Source: Narthecium ossifragum
Lineage: Eukaryota; Streptophyta; Magnoliopsida; Dioscoreales; Nartheciaceae
NCBI GenBank assembly: GCA_963920575.1
Contig: OY986975.1
Coordinates: forward strand, 16,585,897-16,649,896
Direction of reading: 5' to 3'
Length of the DNA stretch: 64,000 bases
Position 1 is the stretch's first letter. Every line of letters starts with the position of its first letter. The notes beneath the pieces are model-generated. The model searched no databases and was not told the DNA's origin. It saw only the letters and a program-made list of their open reading frames with translations. Of this stretch, positions 11,345-22,972 are shown in pieces. A program made the translations under genes and the position numbers.

Positions 11345-12397
11345 AATTCCCCCACACTTAGCTTTTGCTCGTCCTCGGGAAAAACTAAAATTCACTCTAC
11401 TCAACATATCAAGGTTGCAACGCCATCAACAAAGAACAATCAAACTCTTCACAACTCATAACATATCATGAACAAATATTTTTAGACAACTTAAAAATCG
11501 ATCAGTAAGCATTTTCACTTGAATATGAAGTATACTAAATAAGTAGACCCTCACGAAATAAACACTCAACTCTCATGTGTTTGAAGGATATGCATTTCAC
11601 TCAAATTCATTACAATGAAAATAATCTACCATAAGCTTGCATATCTTCTTATTCTCCACCACTGGGATCACATGCATAACACGAATCATAAGGACTTCAA
11701 AAGGATGTAATGGGGTCTAGGATCATGGTGAGAAATATTTAGGAATGTAGCTCAAAAGCCAATGGAACTAATGGAGCAAAAATGCATCAATAAGACATGT
11801 ACAATCAATCACTCCATTCAGCAACTTCTTCAACTTGGCTTTAAAGTACTCAAGACATATAATACTTCCACCTTTGTAGAACTGCTACATAAATACACCC
11901 CTTTATTGGAGTATTAGGAGGATTCATAAACACATATTATAACATGAGAAACAGTTTCCTCCTTCATTTTCTTCTTTATTTTATTTTTTTCATAGCCATA
12001 CCACAAATCCAAACACCCCCACACTTGAAACTTGCACACCCATACATATCATAATGATGATCAATGCTCCACTAGTTTTATGGCTTGGGTAACATCATTG
12101 TTTTTTCAGGTTTAAAGCTTATAATGTGGGTTAACAATGAAGTCAATAAAGCTCAAAGGTGTTTAGTAAAAGGAAAATTTAATCACAATGTAGGCTATTT
12201 GGCTTATGTAGCTTATAACAAAGATGGCCTAAATCATGTTCATGTATACATGTGTCAATGTGACCTCGAATAGAATCAAAATAAGTTCTAGATAAACAAA
12301 TCCATGGAAGAATATCTCTCATGAAAGGAAATAGTGAGACTGATATGAATGTGTCAGTTTAAAGGCTCAAAATCTCACCAGCTGTTGTCGACTAAAT
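11345..12397 (-). other. 3' non-coding region and PPT of family B
   Basis: On the minus strand 'GAGCAAAAGCTAAGTGTGGG' followed by GGAATT (about 11345-11380) directly precedes the 3' LTR and is the polypurine tract. The rest has no ORF and includes a second tract-like 'ccacacttga' near 12019. The integrase C-terminal coding part that should lie here is missing. Confidence 0.6.
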
Positions 12398-13182
12398 TTA
12401 GTCACTACTAAATTTAGACATACCGATGGGTGTCTTATATGCAGTCCTATACGCCCACAAAGTATCATCCAAACGCAAACTCCAATCTTTTCTATTTGGA
12501 TTTACTGTCTTTTCAAAGATGAACTTGATCTCCCGATTTGACACTTCCGCTTGCCCACTGGTTTGCGGATGATAGGTGGTTGACACCTTATGGGTCACAT
12601 GATACTTTCTTAGCAACGCCTCCACAGTCCAATTGCAAAAGTGTTTGCCTCGATCACTTATGAAAGCTCTTGGAATTTCAAACCTAGATAATATGTTAGA
12701 CTTGATAAAATATGCAACTACTTTAGAATCATCAGTCCTGATAGCTTTAGCTTCCACCCATTTTGAGACATAATCTACAGCAAGTAGGATATAAACATAA
12801 TCGAAAGATATAGGGAACAGACCCATGAAATCGATGCCCCAAACATCGAAAATCTAGCAAAATAATATGGGGGTTTGTGGCATCTCATTCCGTTGGGAAA
12901 TATTACCTGTCTTTTGGCAATTCTCGCAAGACTTACAAAGAGAGTATGAGTCTCGAAATAAGGATGGCCAATAGAAATCACATTCTAACACTTTTCTTGC
13001 CGTCCTTTTAGCTCCAAAGTGACCTCCACAAGCATAAGAATGACAAAAAGTGAGTATATAACTAATTTCATTTTCAGGAACGCACCTCCTTATTATTTGA
13101 TCGGCACAATGTTTCCATAAGTTTGGTCATCCCACACACAGTATTTGACATCACTTTTGAGCTTATCTCTTTGAGCCTTAGA
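12398..13182 (-). pseudogene. Integrase fragment of family B pol
   Basis: Minus-strand frames show a zinc-binding region (Cys-x2-Cys context, about 12830-12980, in two frames) and then the catalytic core. Core motifs are [11 protein letters not shown] (first Asp), ISDRGKHF (second Asp) and [12 protein letters not shown] (Glu), the DDE triad of retroviral-type integrases. The core ORF (12398-12826) ends after YKTPIGMS in unrelated sequence, so the C-terminal GKACHLP-type region of plant Ty3/gypsy integrases is lost. Frameshifts separate the zinc and core parts. Not functional. Confidence 0.88.
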
Positions 13183-13841
13183 CTAGTCAGAAGGTAACAT
13201 ATTCGTAACCAAATAATTCACAATATTCGCATACCATGGTAAAGTCACATTTGCGGAGAACAGTTGCTCATCAGGGAATGTTTCCTGCAGATGAGGTTCA
13301 TCCTCCACATGAACTAGACGACTCAGATGATCTGCGACTCGATTTTCTATTACTCTTTTGTCTTTTATCTCCAAATCGAATTCACTCAAGAGAAGTATCC
13401 ATCTCATTAATCTCGGCTTTGCCTCCATCTTCGTCATTAAATAACGAAGAGCTGCATGATCAGAGTAAACAATGACTTTAGTACAAGTAAATAAGACCGA
13501 AATTTTTCTAAAGCAAACACAACGGCTAAAAGTTCTTTTTTAGTTGTAGAATAATTTCTCTGGGCATCATCCAAAGTCTTGAAAGCATAGTAAATTGCAT
13601 GAGAACCTTTTCCAATCTTTTGGCCCAAAACAGCGCCTACCGCATAATCACTTGCGTCACACATTATTTTGAAAGGAATGCTCCAGTCGGGGGGCTGAAT
13701 AACTTTGGTAGAAGTCAGCAATTCTTTCACTTTATCAAATGCCTTTTAGCATGTCTCATCGAACTCAAAGACCACGACCTTTTGTAATAACGTGCATAGC
13801 GGTAATGCTATTTTGGAGAAGTCCTTGATGAATCTTCAGTA
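13183..13841 (-). pseudogene. RT connection and RNase H fragment of family B pol
   Basis: This continues the polymerase broken at 29500 and begins with the RRFIKDFSKIA motif, which follows the SFLGHAGF motif on the far side of the nested element. A stop lies in the linker (TAG after DETC). Then comes RNase H ([46 protein letters not shown]), then a frameshift near 13437 and the DHLSRL end motif. It cannot be translated as one protein. Confidence 0.88.
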
Positions 13842-13846
13842 AAAAC

Positions 13847-15422
13847 TGATAAGACGTGAAAAGTGCATAAATCACCCTTTTAACTTGGCCTTTTTAGTCT
13901 CCGAGCAAGGCCTTACTGACGAGTTTTACCCTATTACAGGTACAAGAGCCCTCAGCGAGGATTGGATCAAGTTCCAAGCTTAAACGATGCCATTCGGGCC
14001 AGTTTTTATGAAGAAAATCGATCCTTTATTGAAGCAGGATCGATCCTTGGAAGTACATTAAGAAGGAAGCCAATCAGGACAACAAGGATCGATCCTATGT
14101 CTTGAGAGGATCGATCACTTTTGCGCCATTTTCAGTGACAGAGCGTAAATTCTAGAGGATCAATCTCCACCTACTGAAAGATCGATCTTCATCGGGGCGC
14201 ATCCAGAACTCAAGAGCAAAGATCGATCCTTCCATATAGGAGGATTGATCCTCCACGGGATCAGCGATCACACGGAAGAGGAAGATCGATCCTCTACCTT
14301 ACAAGGATCGATCCTTTTATGCCAGCGGAGCAAAATCAATGGTCCAGATCTAATCCGAGTGGGGAAGGCTTGTTTACTATAAATAGACCCCTTATGGGGG
14401 ATTTTAGAGAGCTTCTCTTAGTCCTTTCTCCAGCCCTTTTAGTTTTCTTACCCAATTGAGAGGAGGATTTCTTGGAGGGAATTCATGGGAGGAGAGCTTC
14501 ACAAGCTCCATCCATGGATCCAACCAAGATGAGTAGCTAACTTCCTTTCTCTTGGGATTTTCATGTAGTTGTAGGATTCTTTTGTAGTTTTCTTAGGGCT
14601 TTTTGATGTGTAATCTTTAGGGATGATCTATTGTATGGATTTGAGCATGATTTCTTTAACTTTGTACATGGATCTCATATGTTGAATAGATGAATGCCTT
14701 TCTTTGGTATGAGTTAGAACTTGTGCATGATAGGTGTTCGTTGTTATGCCCCAATGAGTTAGATGTGCTAGAAACACATCCAATTACATTGGGAGGATGA
14801 ATAGCCCTAGATTAGAGATTAGGGATGCTAGAACCATCCCTATCTCTCTAATTAGAGGATACATTCTATCTTTCTCTTGCATTGGATTCGAGGTGATAGA
14901 ACCATCTCGATCCAATGCCCGATTCCATACAATACCTTTACCTTGCGATGAATCGATCTTAATCGAAGGTTCGTTAGTGACGATAGAAGCTAATCACTCA
15001 TTCGTCGACTTTGTGAATGCCATTCTTTCCGGCGGATGATCCTAACCCGACTTCCGTTGAGCGATAAGTGAGGCTAACCACCCGCTTGTCGACTTCTAGA
15101 TTTCGATCATCCCAATTGGATTACACACCTCAATTCCTTTGGAGGCTACACTAGAACCTACAATGAAATGGAGATCCCAAGACCTCTCTATATTAGTTAT
15201 ATTTCTCTTCACTTAGTTAATTACTTTAATCGTCATTAATCCAAAACCCAAATCATTTTAGCTAGTTGTTTGGAGTTATCTATCGAGTACGTTAGTCAAT
15301 TCTCATTTCCCTGCGGATCGACCCGGACTCCCGCTAACTACGTAGTAGTTAGTTAGGATTCGGTATAAATTATAATCTCGACGCCCTAGTCACTTTTAAC
15401 GACGAGTGGTTTGGGTGCGTCA
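13847..15422 (+). repeat. 5' LTR of nested family A element
   Basis: This 1576-bp LTR runs from TGATAAGACG to GGGTGCGTCA. It has a GATCGATC array at 14016-14313, TATA at 14379-14386, and the conserved 'CCCTGCGGATCGACCC' block near the 3' end. Confidence 0.95.
14016..14313 (+). promoter_or_regulatory. GATCGATC dimer array, family A 5' LTR
   Basis: This is the same pair layout as in the solo LTR at 1719. A few boxes have decayed to AATCGATC, GATCAATC or GATTGATC while the 22-bp spacing is kept. It ends ~65 bp upstream of the TATA box. Confidence 0.65.
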
Positions 15423-15429
15423 AAGATTT

Positions 15430-15446
15430 TGGCGTAGTTGCCGAGG
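15430..15446 (+). other. Primer binding site, tRNA-Asp type (degenerate)
   Basis: TGGCGTAGTTGCCGAGG lies 7 bp after the 5' LTR. The undamaged form TGGCGCCGTTGCCGGGG is at 4789-4805. The changes are likely post-insertional mutations. Confidence 0.7.
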
Positions 15447-15684
15447 ACTTGTTGATTTGAATTTCTTACTTGATAAATTCCTTCCTTCAATTAGATTGCT
15501 TTACTTTCTTTTATTATAAAATACCAAAAATAGAACGTTGCTTATATTGTATATCTTTTTGTGTTTGTAGGTGAAGCTTCCGAGCGGCGAAGCGACTCAC
15601 CTACGGGCGAAGATACAAAGTTCTTGGACCAGCCCACTGTAATGTATCTCTTACCTTGTATGGTCTAAGTTCTCATATGTGTGA

Positions 15685-18600
15685 ATGAGTGAGCATGAGG
15701 ATTCGGATCTAGATATCACCTTGCAAGCATTCTTAGATTTTAGGACATCTTCACGCATAACCTTGCATAAGGACCTCCCGCTTCCTAAAATCATGGATGC
15801 TCCCATCCCGGACCCCAATCCTAATGTCAATCCCATCCCGGACCGTAGGAGTATGAGGGATTATTATGTCCCTACTACTTTTGCACCTACAACGGGCATA
15901 CAACAACCCATTGTTCAAGCCGCACACTATGAGTTTAAGCCTCAATTCCTTCAATTCCATCCAAACTTTCGCGGCTTGAGTAATGAGGACCCTTACTATC
16001 ACCTTGAGGATTTTCTCGAAAAGAGTTTCACGGTCAAAATTCCAAACTTTACCGAGGATGCAATGAGATTAAAGTTGTTCCCATTTACCTTGAAGGGCAA
16101 AGCCAAGCATTGGTTAGGATCCCTTGAGCCCCAAACGATCACCACATGGGACCAATTACAAAGTGCTTTTCTAGAAAAATTCTTTCCTATCGCTAAGACT
16201 CATGAAATGAGAACCCAAATAGCGACCTTCCGTCAAGAGGATGACGAACCTTTTCATGATGCTTGGGATAGGTTTAAAGAGATTCTTAGGAAATACCCAC
16301 ACCATCAAATTCCTAAGTGGTCCCTCATTGATTATTTCAATAATGGTCTTAGAATACGTCATCAACAAGACGTAGACACCGCTTGTGGTGGGGTGTTCAT
16401 GACCAATCCCTACGAGGACTCATGGGTTTTATTTAGAAAGCTTGCCATTAATTCCCAAAACCATGCCTACACTTCAAGAAATGTTAGGGAGACTTCAAGT
16501 GCTAAGGGACAATCCAACCCGAGAGGATTTTTAGAGTTATCCGAAGCTACTCGTGTTTCACAACAAATCGATAATCTAAGTAGAAAATTTGATCAAGTTC
16601 TTGCTCATTCTTTGAATCAAATTCCTACTCCTCCTTCTTCATCGAGCTACCCACTCAATTCTCCATCATTGGGAGAACTTTGCTTCCTTTGTTCGACTCC
16701 CGACCACGTAGTTACCGATTGCCATTTGGCAAGTGAGTACCCGGAGCTCGTGCAAGAGCATATAAATGCGGTCTTCAATCAAGCAAAGCCTACTTATGAC
16801 CCTTATTCAAATATTTACAATGTTAGGCCTCCAATTGCGGGCAATCAAGCCCCAAGCTATCCTCCTAGGTATCAAGCGCCATACTCTTCTAACCAACCTC
16901 CACAAACTCAAACCACCTATGGGCCACCTCAAGCTCCTCATGCATATCCCTCTCAAGTGCCAAGTTATCCTCAATCATCTCATCCTCCAAATTGGAATCA
17001 AAGGCCACCTGGGCCTTCCTCATACCAAGCTCCCTATCAAGCTCATCAAGCCCCTCAAGCTCCGAAACGTGATCCTTGTATTGAGGAAAGGCTTCTCAAG
17101 GCTTTGGATTCTTTTGAGACAAGTACCCAACTTTTGCATTCTCATTCCCAATCCATTGCAAAGTTGGAAGTGCAAATGGGCCAATTGGCCAATACTATGG
17201 CAAGAAGGGAGGAGGGTAGACTTCCTAGTCAACCCATAGCAAACCCTAAAGGCCAACATTTTGTCGATTCCACTCACGAGGAAGTGCAAGCGGTCACTAC
17301 CCTCCGGAGTGGAAAGATTTTTCCTAATGTGGAGATGTCCAAAGACACCACATTAGAGCAAGGGCATGACCCTCATTTGTCTACTTCAATGAAAGACTCT
17401 CAAGCATCACCTCATCATACCCCTCATGATTCTTCAAGTCCATTGCCATCTTGCAAGGAAACTGAGACTACTTTACTCGATCCATTGCCAACCAAAGCTT
17501 ACATTCCTAGGGCTCCATACCCTCAAGCACTAGTTGATCCTCAAGCTACATCCCAACCTTGGAAGATTGGCAAGTATGAGGAGATGCTAGAACTTTTCAA
17601 AAAGGTCCACATCAACCTTCCCTTGTTGGATGCTATCAAGCAAGTGCCTTCTTATGCTAAATTTTTGAAAGACTTGTGCACTCATAAAAGGCAATCCAAA
17701 TCTCACATCTCCAAAAAGCTCTTCCTAACTGAGCAAGTTAGCTCTATTCTTCAACTCAATCTACCTCCAAAATTGAGAGATCCCGGCACTCCTACCATTT
17801 CTTGCATCATAGGAGATCAATTGATTGAGGGGGCTCTTCTTGATTTAGGAGCTAGTGTGAATCTTATGCCCTACTCCTTGTTTTGTAAATTTGGCTTAGG
17901 AGAGCTCAAGCCGACCTCGATGACTTTGCAATTGGCCAATAGATCTCTCAAGACACCACGAGGTGTTCTTGAAGACATACTAGTCAAGGTCGATAGATGT
18001 GTTTTCCCGGTCGATTTTGTGGTCTTAGACATGGAGCCCGGACCAAGGCATAAACAGTCCATTCCCATCATTCTAGGTCGACCATTCCTTGCCACAGCCA
18101 ACGCTTTAATAAATTGTAGGAATGGAGTCATGACCGTTACATTTGGCAACATGGAGATACGGCTTAACATTTTTTATGCATCTAAGCATTATGCATGCGA
18201 AAAAGAATGTTTTATGATTGATGTATGGAATGACCATGACGAGGTTGAATGCTTGAATGATTTACTTGGTAATGATGAAGAGGTTGATGATGGTGGTTAT
18301 GATATTAATTTTCCGGTATATCAAGCATTTTACGAAAACATCCCTAATTATGAGAAGGATGCTTGTGATGTCAATATGCCGGTTTATGAAGTCTTTAGTG
18401 AGGATATATCAATTTTCGGGGACTCCTATGTGGTTAATATGCCTATCTATGAGGTGTTTTGGGAGGACATAACTAAGGTTGATGAGCCGAATTTGGTTGC
18501 CTTTCAAGAAAGTTTATCAATCTCTCATGATTGTGATGATGAAGGTCAAGATATGTTGTTGGCATTAGAGACTTTTGAAGTTTTGGATGAGGTCTTGCCC

Positions 18601-19038
18601 GGTCTTGAATATGATTACATAGGTAATGATTGTGTTACTCCTTGGTGGAGACATGACCTTGATTTGTCGCCTTCTATATCTTCCTCCATAATAATATTTG
18701 CCACAACACTATCATTGCTCATCTCGAATGCCACCCCATTTCCCGCGTTCATGCATACATTCATTTGGCCATATAAAACCGTTAATAAAGAACGGGACAT
18801 CTTTTACGCTGAAATGGACACAAGGTTAAAATGGCTTGTGATGAAAGAAATGTGGTTTTATCATTGGCATTTAAATAAAGTTCTTCGAAAATGGCTTCGT
18901 TTTCGCATTTCTGGATGCGACCACCATTTAGAGGGGACATCGAAAATTTACAGGGTGAGCTTGCATTGTGTCGAGCTAGAGACGGTAAATCAAGCGCTTG
19001 GTGGGAGGCAACCCATCCTTTCTTCATATTTTTTCTGA
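15685..19038 (+). CDS. Gag-protease of family A element
   Basis: A 1117-codon open frame. An N-terminal Asp/Pro-rich arm is followed by the retrotransposon Gag domain (about residues 90-230, with the AKHWLGSL and FLEKFFP signature region). A Gln/Pro/Tyr-rich linker follows. A CCHC zinc knuckle (C-x2-C-x4-H-x4-C) lies at residues 333-346 within that linker. A retropepsin-like domain has its active-site DLGAS near residue 720 and an ILGRPFL flap/C-terminal motif. The last ~200 residues carry three short repeats around INMPIYEVF and a hydrophobic stretch. Gag would form particles and the protease would process it. No polymerase follows. The C-terminus differs from the 60937-63634 copy because of a small deletion. 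ATG 15685 is the first good start after the PBS leader. Confidence 0.92.
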   Translation: MSEHEDSDLDITLQAFLDFRTSSRITLHKDLPLPKIMDAPIPDPNPNVNPIPDRRSMRDYYVPTTFAPTTGIQQPIVQAAHYEFKPQFLQFHPNFRGLSNEDPYYHLEDFLEKSFTVKIPNFTEDAMRLKLFPFTLKGKAKHWLGSLEPQTITTWDQLQSAFLEKFFPIAKTHEMRTQIATFRQEDDEPFHDAWDRFKEILRKYPHHQIPKWSLIDYFNNGLRIRHQQDVDTACGGVFMTNPYEDSWVLFRKLAINSQNHAYTSRNVRETSSAKGQSNPRGFLELSEATRVSQQIDNLSRKFDQVLAHSLNQIPTPPSSSSYPLNSPSLGELCFLCSTPDHVVTDCHLASEYPELVQEHINAVFNQAKPTYDPYSNIYNVRPPIAGNQAPSYPPRYQAPYSSNQPPQTQTTYGPPQAPHAYPSQVPSYPQSSHPPNWNQRPPGPSSYQAPYQAHQAPQAPKRDPCIEERLLKALDSFETSTQLLHSHSQSIAKLEVQMGQLANTMARREEGRLPSQPIANPKGQHFVDSTHEEVQAVTTLRSGKIFPNVEMSKDTTLEQGHDPHLSTSMKDSQASPHHTPHDSSSPLPSCKETETTLLDPLPTKAYIPRAPYPQALVDPQATSQPWKIGKYEEMLELFKKVHINLPLLDAIKQVPSYAKFLKDLCTHKRQSKSHISKKLFLTEQVSSILQLNLPPKLRDPGTPTISCIIGDQLIEGALLDLGASVNLMPYSLFCKFGLGELKPTSMTLQLANRSLKTPRGVLEDILVKVDRCVFPVDFVVLDMEPGPRHKQSIPIILGRPFLATANALINCRNGVMTVTFGNMEIRLNIFYASKHYACEKECFMIDVWNDHDEVECLNDLLGNDEEVDDGGYDINFPVYQAFYENIPNYEKDACDVNMPVYEVFSEDISIFGDSYVVNMPIYEVFWEDITKVDEPNLVAFQESLSISHDCDDEGQDMLLALETFEVLDEVLPGLEYDYIGNDCVTPWWRHDLDLSPSISSSIIIFATTLSLLISNATPFPAFMHTFIWPYKTVNKERDIFYAEMDTRLKWLVMKEMWFYHWHLNKVLRKWLRFRISGCDHHLEGTSKIYRVSLHCVELETVNQALGGRQPILSSYFF

Positions 19039-19063
19039 ATTTGTTTGTTATTTCTTCTTTGCA

Positions 19064-19125
19064 TAACAGTTTGGTACCCTCTAGTTTGCCTTATTATAAC
19101 TTTGGTACCCTATAGTTTTAGTAAT
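19064..19125 (+). repeat. Left terminal inverted repeat of MULE
   Basis: About 60 bp pair with 24493-24554 with few mismatches. In MuDR elements the TIRs contain both the transposase-binding sites and the promoters. Confidence 0.85.
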
Positions 19126-19760
19126 CTACTTTAGTACCCTTATCTTTCGAAACCAGGACAAACGCCCAAACGGTGTTAGCCCCCCATACAGTAAACCGCT
19201 CACGTGCAACGCACGTGAGCGTATTTAATCCATTTCCACCGGTTAGTTGGCTCATAGTGGGGTTTAGGCTAGGGTTCTTCGTGGTCCCCCCGCCTGCGAC
19301 GCTCGCCGGAGAACAATCGACAGCTTCCGTCGGGCCTTGTCGGGGTTTTCGCCTACAGGTATAGGCCGTCCACACACTCCAACATCACATTACGATTTAC
19401 TTTATTCCATGGGTTCCCTATTTCTTTTGTTTGAGCCCGATGAACCTAGATTCTTGAGTGTTTGTTTATGGTAGGGTAAATGTCATTGTTTAGTTTAGGC
19501 TTTACTTTATTTTTTGATTGGCCCGATGATCCATGATTTGGTTCTTTTGGTGTATGTGTGTTCTGTTTTGTTTGAAGCATATATGGCCATCCATGATCTC
19601 CATTATGCATATATGTCATCTTTCATTGAAGCCCCTGTCTAGTGACATATATAACATAGTGATTGATAGTAAAGTAATTGAAGCCCCTATTAGCAACATC
19701 TATATATATGATAGCAATTGTTCTCTCTGTCCATGTTTATATCAAGTTGCATTGTACAGG

Positions 19761-22700
19761 ATGGACTTCACATTCACAATTAGATTGCATCATGGGGGTT
19801 ATTTCAAATTCTCCCCTAAAGTTGAATATGTTGGTGGGGATGTGGACATGGTGGATAATTGTGGTCCTGATAGATTGGGTATTTTTGACATTCATGATTT
19901 TATCTTAAGTCTGGGGTACCCTGGTTGGAAGGCTATATGGTATGCAAAGCCAGAGGTAGGTCATGAGCTAACTGTTGAGGGGCTGAAGGAACTCATGACT
20001 GACAAGTATGTCATTGGGATGGTGTCTGTGTTTAGAGAGGAGGAGATTGACATCAATGAGATAGATGTCTATGTGGACCACCCTGATGTTGACCAAGGAG
20101 GTGGTGCAACCCCAACAGATGACATTGAAAGTCTGAAGCAGCTTGAACCTCCAGAGTCATCTAGTGAAAGCAGTATGTATGAACTAATGGATAACACTGA
20201 TGATGATGATGATGACTTCACTTATGAAGCAAACATTGACACCAGCCTTTTGGACATAGAGCCTGGGGATCATGAGGATGAAGGGCATGAAGAGAGAGCA
20301 GATCATATGGAAGAAGGTCATGAGGAGAGAGTAGATCATGTGGAGGATCAATGTCCTTCTAATGAACAAGTCAGTGTCCATGGTTCCTTAGATGAAGATG
20401 AGCATGTTAGGTATCCATTATACAGAGATGATAGGCCTGGGAATGAGACCCCTTTCAGGGTAGGCATGAGGTTTGTCAGAGGTGAAGATTTGAGGAACCT
20501 TATCAAGGAGCATGCAGTGGCTGGTGGGCACAATATCAAATTTGTGAGGAGTACAAGGGACAGGATAACAGTAGAGTGTTTGGGAGAATGTCCTTGGAGG
20601 CTTCATGCCTCAACCATACAGCAGTCAAGGACATTCCAGATTAAGACATTCAATAGCAAACACACATGCACAAGACAACATTACAATAGGTTTGCCAAAT
20701 CTGGTTGGTTGTCCAGAAAGTACAAGGATGAGCTCAAGCACAACCCTGACATATCTGTTGGCAACTTCGTGGGAAAAATTAGGAGTGAGCTCAATGTGAG
20801 GGTCAGCAGGGCCCAAGCCAGGAGAGCTAAGAACAAGGCATTGGGGCAGTTGAGGGGCAATTTTGCTGAGGAGTATTTACACTTGAGGGACTACTGTGAG
20901 GAGATATTAAGAAGCAACCCTGGCAGCACATGTAAGATAAAAACAACCAGGGGCAATGATGGTAAATATTACTTTGAGAGGATGTATGTGTGTTTGTATG
21001 CATGCAAGAAGGGTTTTGTTGAGGGATGTAGGTCAGTTGTTCAGCTGGATGGTTGTCACCTCAAGGGACCATTTGGAGGACAACTACTGGCTGCAGTATC
21101 CAAGGATGCAAATGATCAGATGTTCCCCATAGCATATGCTGCAGTTGAAGTGGAGAACACAGCAGCTTGGTCCTGGTTCCTGGAGCTTCTTGTAGAGGAT
21201 ATTGGCTTCACACCAACATCTGGGATAACAGTTATTAGTGATCAGCAGAAGGTAAGCATTGTTGTAATGTTTTATGTTTTGAAATGTCTGTCATATTCAA
21301 CATCTGGGACTTATACAAGTAGTTTTAGTGATCAGCAGAATGTTTGTTCTAATGTTTGTTCTAATGTTTACATGTTGTAGGGACTTATACATGTTGTTGA
21401 TAGAATAATGCCAGGTGCAGAACAGAGGTTCTGTGTTAGGCACCTCTACCAGAATTTCTACAAGAGGTTCAAGGGTGAGGAGTTGAAGAAGCTGATGTGG
21501 GAGGCAGCTCATGCAACAGTTGTTGAAGATTTTGAATGGATCATGAATGATATCAGACTTAAAGATGAAGAAGCATTCATCTACTTGAGGGGATTGGATA
21601 CCAAGTTCTGGTGTAAGCATGCTATCAGATGTTACCCTAAGAATGATAGCATAACAAATAATCTGGTTGAGTCATTCAACTCTTTAATTCAAAGTGCAAG
21701 AGAGAAGCCAATTCTGAAAATGTTTGAGGATATTAGAGTTGGGCTCATGACCAGGATGACGAAAAGGAGGGAAGAGATCCATAAGCAGACCACTGATTTT
21801 GGGAAAAATATTCACAACTAGTTGGAGAGGATGAAGGACAAGGCTAGGTTATGTTCATGCACATGGTCTGGGGATATTTTGTATGAAGTTGGAACTCAAG
21901 GACTGGATAGATTCACAGTAAACCTGGATGAAAAGTCATGTAGCTGTAATTATTGGCAGTTGACTGGTATTCCATGTGCACATGCCATCTGATGTATATT
22001 TCATGCAAGGCTGAAGGTTGAGGATTTTGTTGATGACTGGTATAAGAGAGACAAGCACCTAGCAAGCTACATCAACTTGATCAGACCATTGAATGGCCAA
22101 AGAATGTGACCTAAGGCTCATGGAGACCCAATACTACCTCCTCAATATAGAAGGCCTCCTGGTAGGCCAAAGAAACTCAGGAGGAGGCAACCAGATGAGC
22201 CACAGGAATCTAGCAAATTGAAGAGGAAATATACTACAATCAGATGCAGGAATTGCTGGGGTTGGGGGCACAACAAAAGGGGATGCAAAATGCCCCCAGC
22301 CCCTAAACCCAATGAAGGACCACTAGTTGGCACATCAACTACTGGCTAGGCATCAGTTGGCCCTGTTGGCACATCAGCTACATCTGGAGGTGTAGGAAGA
22401 GGAGCTGGAAGAACAGTTGGAGGTGTAGGAAGAGGTGCTGGAGATGTAGGAAGAGGTGCTGGAAGTGTAGGAAGAGGTGCTGCTGCTGTAGGAAGAGGAG
22501 TTGGAGATGTAGGAAGAGGTGCTGGAGGTGTAGGAAGAGGTGCTGCTGCTGTAGGAAGAGGAGCTGGAAGAGGAAGAAGAGGTGCTGGAGGTGTAGGAAG
22601 AGGAGCTGGAGGTGTAGGAAGAGGTGCTGGAGGTGTAGGAAGAGGAGCTGGAGGTGTAGGAAGAGGAGCTGGAAGAGGAGTTGGAGGTGTAAGAAGAGGT

Positions 22701-22972
22701 GCTGGAAGAGGAAGAAGAGGAGCTGCTGGGACTATAGGAAGAGTTACACAACCTGAAAGTGTAAGTGTTTGCAGTTCAAATTGGTTCTATTGACTACTCT
22801 ATCTTGTTTGCAGTTCATCTATGGGTCACAACCAAGTCAAATCTTTGGCTCCCAGCCAAGTGAACATAGTAGTAGCCAGTCTCAGTCAGGACCCGGGCAG
22901 AGTGGTGGAGAGCTACAAACAAGAAAGCAGCAGTCTCAGTCAGGACCTGCTGTGATGATGAGAATCAATTAG
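19761..22972 (+). pseudogene. MuDR-type (mudrA) transposase, stop-damaged
   Basis: The start is ATG 19761, just after a splice-acceptor-like TACAG; earlier in-frame codons look non-coding. Exon 1 is 19761-21251, intron 21252-21380 (GTAAGC...TTGTAG, 129 bp), exon 2 from 21381. Domains in order are an N-terminal plant MuDR-associated region, an acidic Asp/Glu-rich linker, the MuDR plant N-terminal domain (PFRVGMRF to KHTC), the MULE DDE core (Asp430 in QLDGCHLKG, Asp494 in ISDQQK, Glu594 in NLVESF), a SWIM zinc finger (CSCNYW...PCAH), a CCHC knuckle (CRNCWGWGHNKRGC) and a Gly/Arg repeat tail. A probable last intron is 22761-22813. Premature stops lie at 21819, 21990, 22107 and 22347, so the C-terminal half cannot be made. 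Confidence 0.9.
22380..22735 (+). repeat. Gly/Arg-rich coding minisatellite in transposase tail
   Basis: Degenerate tandem units of about 15-24 bp around 'ggtgtaggaagaggagctgga' type words encode GVGRGAG-like repeats. The frame is kept across all units, and the region resembles the RGG-like tails of nucleic-acid-binding proteins. The Ser-rich reading on the other strand is a shadow. Confidence 0.75.

Noticed and set aside
19533..19760. Upstream extension of the transposase ORF
   Set aside because: Codons before ATG 19761 look non-coding, and a splice-acceptor-like TACAG sits directly before that ATG.
22374..22751. Ser/Tyr-rich 125-codon minus-strand ORF
   Set aside because: It is the reverse reading of the Gly/Arg repeat of the transposase tail.
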